Source: Struthidea cinerea (taxonomy: Eukaryota > Chordata > Aves > Passeriformes > Corcoracidae). From it: a stretch of DNA of 64,000 nucleotides. The notes below the pieces were generated by a model. It saw only the letters and a program-made list of their open reading frames with translations. It was not told the origin of the DNA and searched no databases. The stretch lies in assembly GCA_013397865.1 (NCBI GenBank), contig VZTI01003647.1, positions 339,852 through 403,851 on the forward strand, in the 5' to 3' direction. How positions within the stretch are numbered: position 1 is the first letter of the stretch; each line of letters opens with the position of its first letter. Below, piece by piece: positions 1 to 10,876 of the stretch. The position numbers and the translations under genes are program-made.

Positions 1-1271
1 ACCTGCACTGGAGCTACAAAATGTGGCTGGGGAAAATGATAGAAAAAATTACTGTAACTACTTCTCACATATTATGTCTTCTGTTTATTTTTTAATAAAA
101 AATTATATTGCTGGCGCAAAAGTTATACATGAAAGTGTAACTGCATCATCAACTGCTTTCTAATTGCTAGGAAAAATATTAGCCCAAACTGAGCTTAAGG
201 TAACATAGTGCTATAATTAAATTTAGAATCTTTCAATGTATCTCACAAAATGCTTCTCACACATTCCAAGCACTTAAAATAATTTTAAATCATCCTCATT
301 TCTTTATGCAGTTTCTGTCACCTCCATGGTGATATAAATTATTCAGTAATTACAGTAAATACAAGCTTAATTAACTGTAATTAACTGTCCAAATAACTAG
401 TAGTAATATATTTTTATTTTAATTCTCTTTTGATTTCATGACTTTAAGAGTAATTGTTTGCTTGGTGGTGGAGAAGAGAGTGAAGCACTGGCCTCTGCAG
501 AGCAATCTGAATGAGAGGTACGAGGTAAAAACCCACCAGGAGATGGGCATCGCCTGTCTGGGCTGCATTCTCACCTGTCTGAGGCAATTCTCAGCCTGTA
601 TCAGTAACAACCTGTGGTTAATAGAAAAAGTTCAGGCCATCAAATATCCCTTGGGAATGTTAGTTATTCATCCTTATTCCTTGGCCTGTGACAGCCGGTC
701 TCATTTTTTATTTTACAGTGGAAAAAAAATCACATGCACAGAGCTTGGGATTTATATCCACCCTGCAGAGGGTGTCAGATCCATCAGAGGCTGCCCAGAG
801 TTTGTTGTTTTATTATTATTTTTTTTTAATTTGATGGGGGAGGAAAGGAGAGGGGCGTTCCTGATACTTTTATTCCACTGACTAAAGAGCTCGTGTTAAC
901 ATTCGCTTCTTAAAACGCGGCGTCGGCCAGTGTGTAAAATGAGCTTTGAAGTGCAGAGCTGACAAAGCCCAGGGGAAAGCGTGTCTTTATTAACAACTGC
1001 TGGTACGCTGCAGCAGCAGCTCCGCTGGAATGTTTAGAGGAAAGGTTTTCCGTGGGAGCAAGGAGAGTTGCTGGGCTGAGACATCCCCTGGCTGCCGCAG
1101 GAGGCTTTGGTGACCCTTTGTCCTCCTCCTCCACCCCTGGGAGTGCCTTGAACCCACAGATGGGGTGGGAGGGCCAGCGTGTGGCAACGATCACCGCTGA
1201 TGTGGACAAGTCACTGTGCATTGGGGATCTTTGTGTTGTAGACTGGTGACATGGCAGTTGGGCTGTTGGGG
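1..1271. other. Unique AT-rich sequence, no gene recognised
   Basis: Positions about 40-420 are strongly AT-rich, with several TAATTA/TTAATTAA-type cores and a short tandem duplication of an ATTAACTGT motif near 370-390. This resembles the homeodomain-site-rich parts of vertebrate non-coding elements. Positions 438-881 can be read as a 147-codon frame, but the translation matches no family I recognise and has no splice or initiation context. Around 910-1250 base composition is closer to average, with a few CpGs near 917-925. No repeat was recognised. Confidence 0.5.
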
Positions 1272-1365
1272 TGTTTTTGTCGTCTTTTTTTGGGTTGTTT
1301 TGGGTTTGTTGTTTTTTTTTTTTGGCTTCTTGTTGTTGTTGTTTTGGGTTTTGATTTTCTTCTTG
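1272..1365. repeat. T/G-rich low-complexity tract
   Basis: Long T runs are broken by single or triple G (TTGGGTTG-like and GTT-like units), including a T run of more than ten at about 1311-1323 and a short (TTG)n stretch at about 1331-1342. It is a simple low-complexity tract. Frames crossing it on either strand (Phe/Val/Leu-rich on plus, Lys/Asn/Gln-rich on minus) are compositional artefacts. Confidence 0.85.
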
Positions 1366-1694
1366 CTGTTGAGGTGTCTTAGGGCCCCAGTTTTGCGTGT
1401 CAGTAGTTCAGTGGCCTGCTGGGTTCTTAACGAGAAATCCACATTAGTGTGTTATACATCTATACCTCAGCAGATTTATTTTAAATATCCTTATATAATA
1501 CAGCAGGTTAACTCATTCTTTCCTCTGTTTAATCTACCATGCACAAATGCAGATTTACCCGTGAGGCATGAGCCTGCAGCTCTCTTCTCACTCTCCTTCC
1601 AGCAGTGATTTGCATCCTTGCTTCTACATCCTTCCGTTGCTTCACAGAGCCCCAAAATACATCCCGTCCACTGATGGGACTGTGCTGAGCACAG
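1366..1694. other. Unique sequence, nothing recognised
   Basis: Ordinary AT-leaning sequence between the T/G tract and the first CR1. I see no splice-flanked open frame, repeat or motif cluster. Confidence 0.5.
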
Positions 1695-1928
1695 ATTGGT
1701 GTGATTAGGAAAAAAATCCTCTCTGTGAGGCTGGGGAGGCCCTGGCACAGGGTGCTCAGAGAAGCTGTGGCTGCCCCCGGATCCCTGGAAGTGCCCAAGG
1801 CCAGGTTGGACAGGGCTTGGAGCAGCCTGGGCTAGTGGAAGGTGTCCCTGCCCATGTCAGGGGTGGCACTGGGATGAGTTTTAAGGTCTCTTCCAACCCA
1901 AACCATTCTGGGATTCCATGATTCTATT
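1695..1928 (+). mobile_element. CR1 LINE, 3' end fragment
   Basis: This matches the 3' part of an avian chicken-repeat-1 (CR1) non-LTR retrotransposon in forward orientation. In order it shows the end of the 'TTAGGAAAAA..CTGTGAGG' block, the 'CCCTGGCACAGG' block, 'AGAAGCTGTGGCTGCCCC', 'AAGGCCAGGTTGGACAGG', 'AGTGGAAGGTGTCCCTGCCC' and 'TCTTCCAACCCAAACCATTC', and it ends in the typical ATTCTAT-type 3' microsatellite at 1919-1928. About 234 bp survive, with no ORF2 coding sequence. Severe 5' truncation is normal for CR1. The copy cannot move on its own. Confidence 0.96.
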
Positions 1929-2690
1929 AGAGGCATTCTTAAGACCGGGTTGAAAGCCTGTCCAAGGCCAGAGGAAAAGCTCAGTGTCAGTGCTGGGATT
2001 AGACACTTGCAACTCTTGGCTTTGAGATTTGGGGATCTGAGACTGGCTGATACAGAATGAAATACGAGCATCCTGAATTTTTCATGTTGCAGTTCAAGTA
2101 TATTTGGGCTAGATTCATCAAAGGAATAACCGGGAGAGATATTTTTCATTTGTAGAATCCTAATGAATACATGACGCTGCTATTCATTATTTATCTGCTT
2201 TCGTGTTTTAATTAATAGCTCTACTGGCCATTTCTGACTTCTTTTTTTTTTCCCCCTTATTTATAGAAAACCATCACTTCAAAAATATTGAGCCATGCTG
2301 CTGTTTGTTACCTTTCATAACTTTTCCTCGCTACTAGGACAGAGTGAACTTTGCTGTAACTTTTAATGCCATCTTTTTTGCTGCTCCTTTGAGTCCTGCC
2401 AAAATTTGTGGCTTTCCTCCCCCCAATGCCTTTGCAATGCAGCTGGCACGATTTTAGCCAAGGGAAGGCGGTGTTTCTTGTGCGGGAAGGAACCACTAGA
2501 GGACACCACCAGACGACACATAAAGCAAACAAACACAGCTGTAAACAGAGAAAGTCGGGGGAAAATTAGTAGGGATGGGAAAATGCTGATTCCGGAGGTT
2601 TCGTGCGGGTGAATGGAGCTAACCCAGCACCTCCTTATTGCCAGCCAGAACACTTGGGCTGGGAATGACAAAATCCTTGCAACACCAGGC
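1929..2690. other. Unique sequence, partly AT-rich, no gene recognised
   Basis: Positions 2155-2320 are AT-rich, with ATTCATTATTTATC- and TTTAATTAATAG-type homeodomain-like cores, a mild conserved-non-coding signature. Between about 2400 and 2610 composition is mixed and a 68-codon plus frame is open, but it has no supporting splice sites. No repeats were recognised. Confidence 0.45.
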
Positions 2691-2774
2691 TTGGGGTTGT
2701 CCTGTGCAGGGCCAGGAGTTGGACTTGATGGTCCTTGTGGGGCCCCTCCAACTCAGGAGATTTTACGATTCTGG
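2691..2774 (+). mobile_element. CR1 LINE, short 3' terminal fragment
   Basis: About 84 bp match the extreme 3' end of a CR1 subfamily: 'GTGCAGGGCCAGGAGTTGGA', then 'CTTGATGGTCCTTGTGGG', 'CCCCTCCAACTCAG' and a decayed ACGATTCTGGG-type tail. Forward orientation. The 'GGGCCAGGAGTTGGACTTGATG' version differs from the 3' end of the copy at 1695, so the two come from different CR1 subfamilies. It is non-coding and heavily truncated. Confidence 0.9.
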
Positions 2775-3820
2775 GACTGTGTTCCATGAGCTTTATTTCT
2801 CGTGGCTCTAGGGCAGATCTGTCTGAAGGAGGCTCTCCCAGAAGCTCTGCAGAGCTGCTGTCACTGGCCTGGAGGAGCTCTGGGATCCTGCAGCAGGGTA
2901 GGGGTGATGGTGAGGTGACATTTCTCACCGTGGGAGCCCTCGCCACCTCTTCAGTGCTGGCCCTCAGTGGTTTCTGCAGGGCAGTCTTTCCAGGGAGGAA
3001 AACCCTCTTGATCTGCTGAAGCTAATGGGAAAGATGGTGGAAGTATAAAGCAGACCTCTCCCTTGCAGGTTGCCCTTAAAAAAAGTGGCTTCAAGAACAA
3101 GGGAAGGTTAAAAACTATCAAATCACAGATTTAAGGACAGGATAATGATGCCAACAAAGCAATTAGGGCTGGGAGATGGCACAAATGTCAACATTTTCCC
3201 TGTACAAAAGCTGTACCCAAGCCTGGTATAATGATTTTTACCATTTGGGAAAAAACAATGAGAAAGTTTCCCTACTTTAAGAATTACTAAAATACTCAAG
3301 GAAAATGAAATGTGAATTATTTGCAGAAGAATTAGATCACAAAGTCTGGTTCTCAGGCTCTTGCCCCTAAACCAAAAGTCAGAGGCAAATGGTCCCATCT
3401 CCAGTGCGATTTATGCAGATTTAAAGTTGGACCGGCCAAAAAAGATTAATAGAATATTTTGTTTTGTGGAAAGCTGTGGGGTTTACCTCTCTCTGAGGGT
3501 GCTGTTTGCTGTCAGTGGGAACATTCCTGCCTTTCTTTAGCTCAGACCAGGATGGCAGGAAGCTCATCCTCCAGGTGTGGAGCAGTGGTAACCTCCCTTC
3601 GAGGCTGGTGATGGCATTTTCTCTGCAGGGACAAACCTCCACAGATGCAATTTGTTCCCGGAGGAGCAGAGCATCGCCTGCTTCCTGGGGGGATTTTCAG
3701 ACTCGGAGCTGCTTCTCTGCCTGTGCTCCCACTGGGGAAGGTGCAAAAGCAGCCCCGGAGTGGTCCCTGCCTAAGGAGGTGGCGTAGAAATGCTTTTTTA
3801 ACTGGTCTTTCTTCACCGAG
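2775..3820. other. Unique sequence, no gene recognised
   Basis: Mixed composition. At 3541 there is a good acceptor-like site (pyrimidine run then TTTAG) followed about 30 bp later by a moderate CCAG/GTGTGG donor-like site. Such a tiny exon has little support. Positions 3120-3420 are AT-rich and unremarkable. Confidence 0.45.
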
Positions 3821-4032
3821 TTCCCTTTCCCTTCCTCTTTTCTTTTTGACTCTTATTTTGTCTGTCTGCCTCTTTTTTTGTCTGCCTCTTTTTTTGTTGT
3901 TGGTTTTTTTTCCCCTCTTTTTTTGTCTTTTCATCTTTTTCAATCTCTTTTCTTTGTATTTTCGTCACTATTTTTTTTTTTTTTTCTCCTTTTCGTCTCT
4001 TTTCTCTCCTTTTGCCCTCTCCCCTTTCCTTC
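3821..4032 (+). repeat. 212-bp polypyrimidine (T/C) tract
   Basis: The plus strand is roughly nine-tenths pyrimidine over about 212 bases, with T runs up to about fifteen (3971-3985). A perfect 16-bp tandem duplication (unit TCTGCCTCTTTTTTTG) lies at 3865-3880 and 3881-3896. Tracts like this can form triplex DNA or act as very strong splice-acceptor polypyrimidine tracts. It also creates long meaningless open frames: Phe/Leu/Ser-rich on plus, Lys/Glu/Arg-rich on minus. It runs directly into the CpG-dense patch at 4033-4180. Confidence 0.9.
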
Positions 4033-4180
4033 GCCGTGCTGTGACCGTGTCTGTGTCCTGCCCTGCCTTGGCAGCCCCGGGTCCCCTCGGAGCCGCCCGG
4101 GCTGGCTCCGCTGTGTCCTTGCGTGTCGCGGTCACCAGAGGGGGACAGAGCCCCACGCACGGCACCTGCGAAGGTAACAC
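4033..4180 (+). other. CpG-dense patch with exon-like segment 4075-4173
   Basis: About 14 CpGs fall in roughly 140 bp, far above the rest of the window, immediately 3' of the pyrimidine tract. Within it, CTTGGCAG ends at 4074 as a textbook acceptor. A 99-bp segment follows, open in two plus frames (one gives a Pro/Arg-rich 33-residue stretch), then GCGAAG/GTAACA as a plausible donor at 4173/4174. It could be an exon, a small CpG island or promoter fragment, or chance. The string CACCAGAGGGGGAC at 4132-4145 weakly resembles a CTCF core. I recognise no protein family. Confidence 0.25.
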
Positions 4181-6183
4181 TCTCTGCCACCCAAAAGCTC
4201 CTGCCAGGAGCTGGGAGATGGATTTTGGGGTGGCAGCTGCGCACCTGGGTGCCCCAAGCCCAGCGCCCGGTGTGATGCTGATGCCACGCCACAGGGACCA
4301 GCCTGGGGTCCCCTTGCCGTCACATGGCACCAGTGTCCCTTTAGCGTGGAAAAGATGTGTGTGCTTAAAAATAAACACTCCGGCAGCCCTTCAAACAGCT
4401 GTGAATTCCCTGGGGGCTAAGCAGGAGATCGAGCTCTGTCCCAAACTCGGCTTTGGAACTGCTGGGCTTTTCCTGTCTGTCACTGTAACAGAAACGCTGT
4501 TTAAAAATTACTGTTCCTGTGTTTAAAGATACCTGTTCCCCCCAGTTTGGGTCTGATTCACCGAGAATTGGCGCACACCAAGTATTTAAGTTAGCAGCAC
4601 CCATCCAGGAGAAGAATTTGCAAGTGACAGCATTGGAAATGAGAGGAGAAGCAAATTTGATGAGCATTTGGCTTTTTCGATAGCTGGTTATGCCTGATTG
4701 GAACCCGTGGGGAAAACAAACACAATTATTTGTGTGAGATTGGGTTTCACTGCCAACAGAAAATATAAAATCTGTCACCTGCACGCTCGCTGGTGCCTGG
4801 TCATGGGCTGGGGGATGCTCCAGCAGCGCTGCCCGTGGGTACCAGCAGTGGCAGCCAGCCCTGAGCCAAGGTCTGTGCTCAGGTACCCGTGTCCTCCTGT
4901 CCCACTGCCACGTGTGACCCCTAAAATGTGGGTCACCCATATGGCGAGGCGAGGCTCCCTCCCAAAATCATGGAGATGGCAAAGCAGGTCCCTGGAGCTG
5001 GGGACCAGGCTTGTCCCCAGGGGTGTGTCCTGCGGGCTGCAAGCCTGGCTTTGCTTGTGTGGCCAGCCAAGCCTGGCAGAGCAGAGTCTGTGAGACCTTA
5101 AGACATATAAATAATACTTGGCTTGAGTCCATTTCCTCAGCTCCAGACAGCTTGCAGTGCTCCCTTCTCCGGATCCTCAGTGTCAGACCCTTGCCCGAAT
5201 CCAGCTGTCCCTGGTAATTGAATTTTAATGCCTCAGGCTGGGAGTTTGTGTTGGTGTTTGAAATGAAGCATTTCAGTGTGGTCACCCGTGGGCTTGAAGC
5301 TCCCTGTCTGCCACCAAGGGTGGTGGGGACGGTCCCACCTCCGTGGGGGCAGCCGCTGTGCTTGGTTCCAGCTGAGCCCACACAGCAGTTGATTTAGAGA
5401 ATTGAGGAGTTTTCTCTTTTGCAGGTGGGAGAGACTGGACAGCTAATGAGAATTTATTCTGGTGGATCTGAAAAATGCACTAAATATTCTGGAGAGAGCC
5501 ACCAAGTGCTGTTTGGACAGCTGGTGGCACCTTTGCAGCCTGCGGGGTGACCCCTGCAGATGTGGCCCTGCTGTCAGTGATGGGATATGAGGCACTGAGC
5601 TCCCCACAGCCCATCCTGGGCAGCGACATCCCACAGACCTGGAGCAGGTCCCCATGGTCACAGCCAGGAGTGCCTCCTTTCTGCAGAGGGGAGAGGAATT
5701 TAAGGTAGAGGCAGTGACTGGAAAAACATCGGAGCTGATATCTGAGACTCTCTTTCTCCTCCTTAAACCATTTCATTGTAATTGCTGTGCAAACAGAAGG
5801 CCTGGGTAATTACTACGTGGTTTTGTGGGTGTAAATTTAACGTGTTGTTCCCATGCAGCCACACTGTGAGGGAAGACTTTTTCCTTTGAGTTTTTCTCTT
5901 TAACTCCCTGCTTTCAGTTTCTGCCTGGAGTCAGCACTGCCAGTTAATTGTCACCAGAGTGGGAAATATCTCTGAGCCCCCATCAGCACCGGGGACTGGC
6001 ACTGCCATCCTGGTTTGTAGGAGGATACAGGGAGAAGCAGCAAATCTGCGGATACAGACTGTGGCCCAGCCCAAAACACTGGGAAAGGGATGCGAAGTGC
6101 AGCTGGTGGGTGTCACAAGGCTTCTGAGAGCCGCCTTGTCCCCAGACTTTGACAGAGTGTATGGCATGGAGCTGTGTCAGGGG
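4181..6183. other. Unique sequence, no gene recognised
   Basis: Mixed GC. The strongest local signal is a splice acceptor at 5407-5424 (TTTTCTCTTTTGCAG). It is followed by a 42-codon frame that starts in phase 0 and stops at TGA 5551-5553, so it could be a terminal exon, but no poly(A) signal was noted close by. The rest has no repeat or family match. Confidence 0.4.
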
Positions 6184-6410
6184 GGTTTAGGTTGGATCTC
6201 AGGGAAATGTTCTTCCCCCAGAGGGTGCTGGGCACTGCCCAGGCTCCCCAGGGAATGGGCACGGCCCCGAGGCTGCCAGAGCTCCAGGAGCGTTTGGACA
6301 GCGCTGCCAGGGATGCCCAGGGTGGGGTTGTTGGGGTGTCTGTGCAGGGCCAGGAGCTGGGCTGGGTGGTCCTGTGGGTCCCTTGCAACCCAGAATATTC
6401 TATGACTCCA
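6184..6410 (+). mobile_element. CR1 LINE, 3' fragment (divergent subfamily)
   Basis: Forward-oriented CR1 3' region of about 227 bp. It shows 'TTAGGTTGGATCTCAGG', 'AGAGGGTGCTGGGCACTGCC', 'CTCCAGGAGCGTTTGGACA', 'GTGCAGGGCCAGGAGCTGG' and 'GTCCCTTGCAACCCAG', and ends in ATATTCTATGACTCC. The central 'GGGCACTGCCCAGGCTCCCCAGGG' type block differs from the copies at 1695 and 23954, so it is a different subfamily. No reading frame is preserved. Confidence 0.95.
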
Positions 6411-9400
6411 TGGTGGTTCATGAGTTCCAAGGGGACACTCAAGCTAACAAATCCCATATTTAAGTGCTGGGATTTCATTAAGGATCTTGGGGAACAGCAG
6501 CATTGTGTTTCACTTCTCCAGAGCTCTGAAGGCCAGAGCTTGTTCAGCAGAAGCACCAGTCTCTCTTTCTCAAGTTAGCACAGAACAATGGTGCAGATGT
6601 GTCTTAGGGACAGTATTTTGTGGTTTTTATTTCTGACTTTAACATATTGCACAAAGAGTTAAGAATCTCAGTTCATATCGATTTATTCACTGTAAGAAAA
6701 TTTTCCATGGAATTACAGCCATTTCCCTTATTTTCTGGTCATAATAATCTGAATTTTACCACCGCCTGTGTTCGACTCCAAGCACAGGAGCAAATCCCCA
6801 CGAATGCGGCTCATTGAAACATTCCCACAGCCTGGGAGGAAAGAGGTGGATCCAAACAGCTTGGAATATTGGTGTGCTTGTGTGTCTGGGTGTAATACAG
6901 TCGGGCAGACCTGCACTGCTGTCTGAGCTGCAGAACAGATGACTCAGAAAAGACTCTCAAGTAAGTTATAAATTGTTTCCTGTCACCCGTGCTGCCGTCT
7001 CGCTCTGCTGTTCTGCTCCTTCCTATTAACATTTGTTTCCTTCCTCCTTCCCATTCCCTATGTAAAAACAAAGCTGAATGTGCTCGTGCTGAAGGCACTC
7101 GTGCTGATGCCCTGCTCAGAGTATTTTTAGTAGAATCCCCTGGGTTTGGCCTGCCCAGCTCTCACAAATAACCGAGTCAACCAAGCCCATTGCTGAGCAG
7201 CTGGTTTTCTGCTGGTTGGATAAAGATGCTGTTGGAAGCAGTTTCATTTTTCAGTTTATCTTTTATTTCCCACGTGTACCCTTTGTAGCATAACACGTCC
7301 TGCTGAGAGCTAAACCTGTCTGTGCTTTCGGACCCACCTCCACTGCACGAGCTGATGTTTCGTTCCAAGTCCCACTGCATCCAAAATCTGTTGGGCTTGT
7401 CCTTTTTGTCCACAAGCCCTGCGTGTGGGAAGCTGGAGGTCTGTATTTGTGCCTACAAGGACCCATGTGTCCTCTGGAGAGTCCCAGGGGCCTTGGCTTG
7501 CTCTTGGCATGTGTGTAAACACAGTGGACTCGCTGAGGAAATAACGAGCTGGAGTAGGTTTGGGAGCAACAAAGGTGGAAGGGGTTATATTGTCCTTTCT
7601 CCTGCTTTCCTGAGGACCACTGGATCCATGCTGTCTCTGGGCCATAAAAGAAGATGAGCGGAAAATTGAGATGTGGAAGAGAAAGCCCCAGGCCTTCATG
7701 TTTCCAACAGGAAAAGCATTTTGTTGTGCTGGAGTTTTCCATGGTATCCCCACAGGTCTTGGGTTTGCTCTGTGTATTTTGACACCACAAGATTCGTTCA
7801 GCTGGTGGTGCTTTGGCCACAGGGGAAGGTTTTAAGATGTGATGATTTCGTGCCCCAACCTTGCCTTGTAGCAACAAGGCCCAGGTAATTTTTGGCTTTG
7901 TGTAGGTGCTTTTAGTCAGTCCAGGCTGCTTTTCTAAATATAAAAGTACATTTTGCTCAAAGCTCAGAGAAGTATAGGGATTCTTTAATACAGAAAACAC
8001 AAATTTGGAGGGGAGCTGAGGATCTGCTCTGCTGTCCACTTGTGGTCACTCCCCCGGTGTGAGTGGAAAGGCAGCATGTCAATTAATTTTGTTTACTTGA
8101 ACAGAATTAATGTTTTCCTGCATTTCTAAGAAGATACTTCGCCTAACTTTGAGCATTTCTTATTTGAACTTTAAAAATATTTTTCTGACCTTCTTTTTCA
8201 AAATCAAGAGATCATATGAAAGTGAATCTTTCTTCTGATCAGCTTCCACTTAATAAATGTGTATTTTTCAAAGGGCTGATTACATCAAACCTTTCTAATT
8301 AGCTCCATGGAGTGGACATGGCCAAGAAAAACGTCTGGCTTAAGGTACTGCTGGTTTTGGTTTCTCTCATCTGTGGAATAAGTGGAAAAGCAATTTTATA
8401 GGTGGTAGGATGGGATGGTGAGGAGAACATGCAAGAAAAAAAGTCCCTTAAACCTGAATATATTTTGACAAAGATCTAAAGAAAGCTCTTAATCTTGTTA
8501 CATCCTGCTGGTGTGACCTGGATATTGATCTGCCCTGATAAGTCTGAAAGATTACCTGTAATGTTCAGATACTGCCATTATTTCTGCAGTTTTGGAATTT
8601 CATTCTGGTTCTAGGTTTGAACTTCCCCAAGGTTGTTGGGAGTCTGGGCTGGGCTAGTTCCTGGGGAAGGAAGCAGAAGAGCTCTCTTATTTCTGTGTTT
8701 TTTAAATGTGGGTTCAGAGCTCACTTGTACAGTGCCTTGGAAAGTAACTGATAACAAAAGAGATTTGTAGTTTGGATAAGATAAGAATCAAATTGAATAT
8801 TTGTCCTGACCCAACAGTTCGCTCTATCTGTCTGGGAGATCCAAAGAGTTGCATTTGTTTTAAAATAGTTTTTGTGTTTTCTCCATCTCCTAAACTCCTC
8901 TGTGCTGATGTTGGACTCAAGCACTAAATCTAACAACAGTCACGAACCCCATGGGATGACAGCAAATTTGTCTCTAAACTGTGGTGATAGTGAACTTTCC
9001 CACCCCTTCTTCATCAAGGCTAAGTACCACAGGAGTTACAAACACCACGAGGCACTCAAAGCCCCTGGGGATACTTTTACAACTTGTCAAGAAAGGGATG
9101 ATTCCGCAGAGCTGCTGATTTCAGAGGTGGCCCTGAGCTGAAACATCCATGTTGTCCCAGCTCCTGAACTTGCTGCAGCTCGGCCTGAAGCAGTTCCCAG
9201 ATGGGGCAGGGCACAGCAGTCGGTGTAATTAACCACGTGCAGGGCACCCCTGGGCAGGAATGACACTCTGCAGTCCCCAGCAGATATCCCTGAGCCTCCT
9301 GGCTTTGGCGAGTTGCAGCTTATGCCTCTTGGACCGAGGCCTGGTGCCTTCCTCCTCGGAGACCATTCCCGTAATTCCTGTGTAATTCGATCAGCTCCAA

Positions 9401-10807
9401 CCAGACCTACCTACAAGAGATAGAATAAATTTGTCTAACCTCCCCAGATCCTACTGAAAGTGATGCCTCTGGTCCCTCCCAGTGGGCACTTGTGCTCAGC
9501 AGAGACGCAGTGACAGAAACCAGCCTTTTAAAGATGATTTATGCAGCACTAACAGCAGGACTAGTGAAACTTAGGGAGTGTTAAGTGACAAGGGGTCTCT
9601 GGTTTTGCTTTTATTGTTTGAATCCTGTAAACCAGAGTCCAGGAACTGGGAGATATACCAGGAGGCTGGTGTAGACACTGAAATGGCTGGTTCTTCACTG
9701 CCTCTTGATATTTGTTTAGAAAGGACTAGAAAAAATATTGCTTTTTCTGACAAACCTGCCAATAAATTTGCTCAGTAGGCATAACTAATGAGCAGCATGG
9801 GGACATGGCTGGCAGATGATAGTCTTGACATGTTTGTAAGCAACTCAAAATCCATTACCATGGGATCAAAATTGCATAAGAGTCTAAGAAAACACTGAAT
9901 CAGGGCCTAAAATCTAATATATCAATTTTGATAAGCTACCTAGTAATCAGCTACAAGAAAGCTTATCTTGCTCAGGTTGTATTTCTAGCTGGCATAGAGA
10001 CTGAAAATTAAAGAATTAGCATATTTGTGGCAAATAAAATATTATGCTTCCAAGCAAGTGACTGTCCTTATTTAATGCCCTGCTTTGTATTTAGAATAGC
10101 TGCAGAGGTGCATCCTATATGTGCTCACCACAGCAGCTGAATGATGTGTTTGGAATAATTCATCAGATAAACTCATGTCCATGAATAATCTGCATTCAGA
10201 TCATGACCTTTACCAAGCTGTGCTTTTTCCAGGGCTCAGAAATTTCAGCTAATGTTGGGGAGAAACAAGAGGAACACAGGAAGTTTTCTCCCGTCTACTT
10301 CATTCCAGTAGGATTCCTCGTCTGGGAGCAGGGCAGGAAAGCCTCAGCCCAGGGGATTTTCTGAGTGTGTTGGTGGAGTGGTGTTTTAGGTACAGACAAA
10401 GGGCTGGGGGCACAGCTGAGCTGGGAGAGCCGTGTGTGGCCAGCACTGAGTGCCTTGGCTTTGCCAGCATGGGCTCTCCTGAGTCCCCCTTGCTGTCACT
10501 GGCCGTGGACTGAGAGCAGAAGTGCAGTCCCCAGAGCTGAGCTGATGTGTGGTATCTTCCCAAGCCACAGTCCCTGACTGCTCTGAGCCCTGGGAGGGGT
10601 CAGGCAGGTGGGAGCAGCTCCCACCACCGCTGGTGACTCTCGCCTCAAAGCCCAGGCTGCAGAGTGAATCCATGCAGGCACTGGGCACTGCTGGAGGTGT
10701 CTCACCATGCTGGGTTCTGGGAAATGAGGCAGGGCAGTCTGGCCAGCTGATGCAAGTCCACATATGTTTATCCACTGAAACAGCTGGCTGCTTATCCCAG
10801 CACTTAC
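6411..10807. other. Unique sequence, no gene recognised
   Basis: About 4.4 kb without a recognisable gene or repeat. At 6960/6961 CTCAA/GTAAGT is a good donor preceded by an acceptor-like ATACAG ending about 6900, giving a 60-bp decoy-grade exon. On minus, 7263-8039 is open for 258 codons without a family match. Positions 8050-8330 and 9980-10230 are AT-rich with TAATTA, AATTAG and ATTCATCAG-type motifs and may be conserved non-coding DNA. Positions 10300-10760 are GC-richer but featureless. Confidence 0.4.
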
Positions 10808-10876
10808 CTGGTGGGAAAACCGCTAATGAAGCAGCTCTCACTGTGTGAGTGAGCTCTGCACACTGATTGCAGTGCA
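10808..10876 (-). other. Candidate internal exon, 69 bp (minus strand)
   Basis: On the minus strand a very good acceptor (TTTTGTCCTCTCCAG, covering about 10877-10891 on plus) precedes a 69-bp segment. It ends in a consensus donor, CCACCAG/GTAAGT, whose GTAAGT is the complement of 10802-10807. One frame runs through in phase 1 to phase 1 (23 residues, beginning HCNQCAELTH), making a symmetric exon that could be skipped without a frameshift. A second frame is also open. I recognise no domain. The splice signals are among the best pairs in the window. It may be coding, a non-coding RNA exon, or a decoy. Confidence 0.22.

Noticed and set aside
3645..4526. 293-codon plus-strand open frame
   Set aside because: It runs straight through the 212-bp pyrimidine tract and the GC-rich patch; the Phe/Leu/Ser-rich middle is a compositional artefact and no domain is visible.
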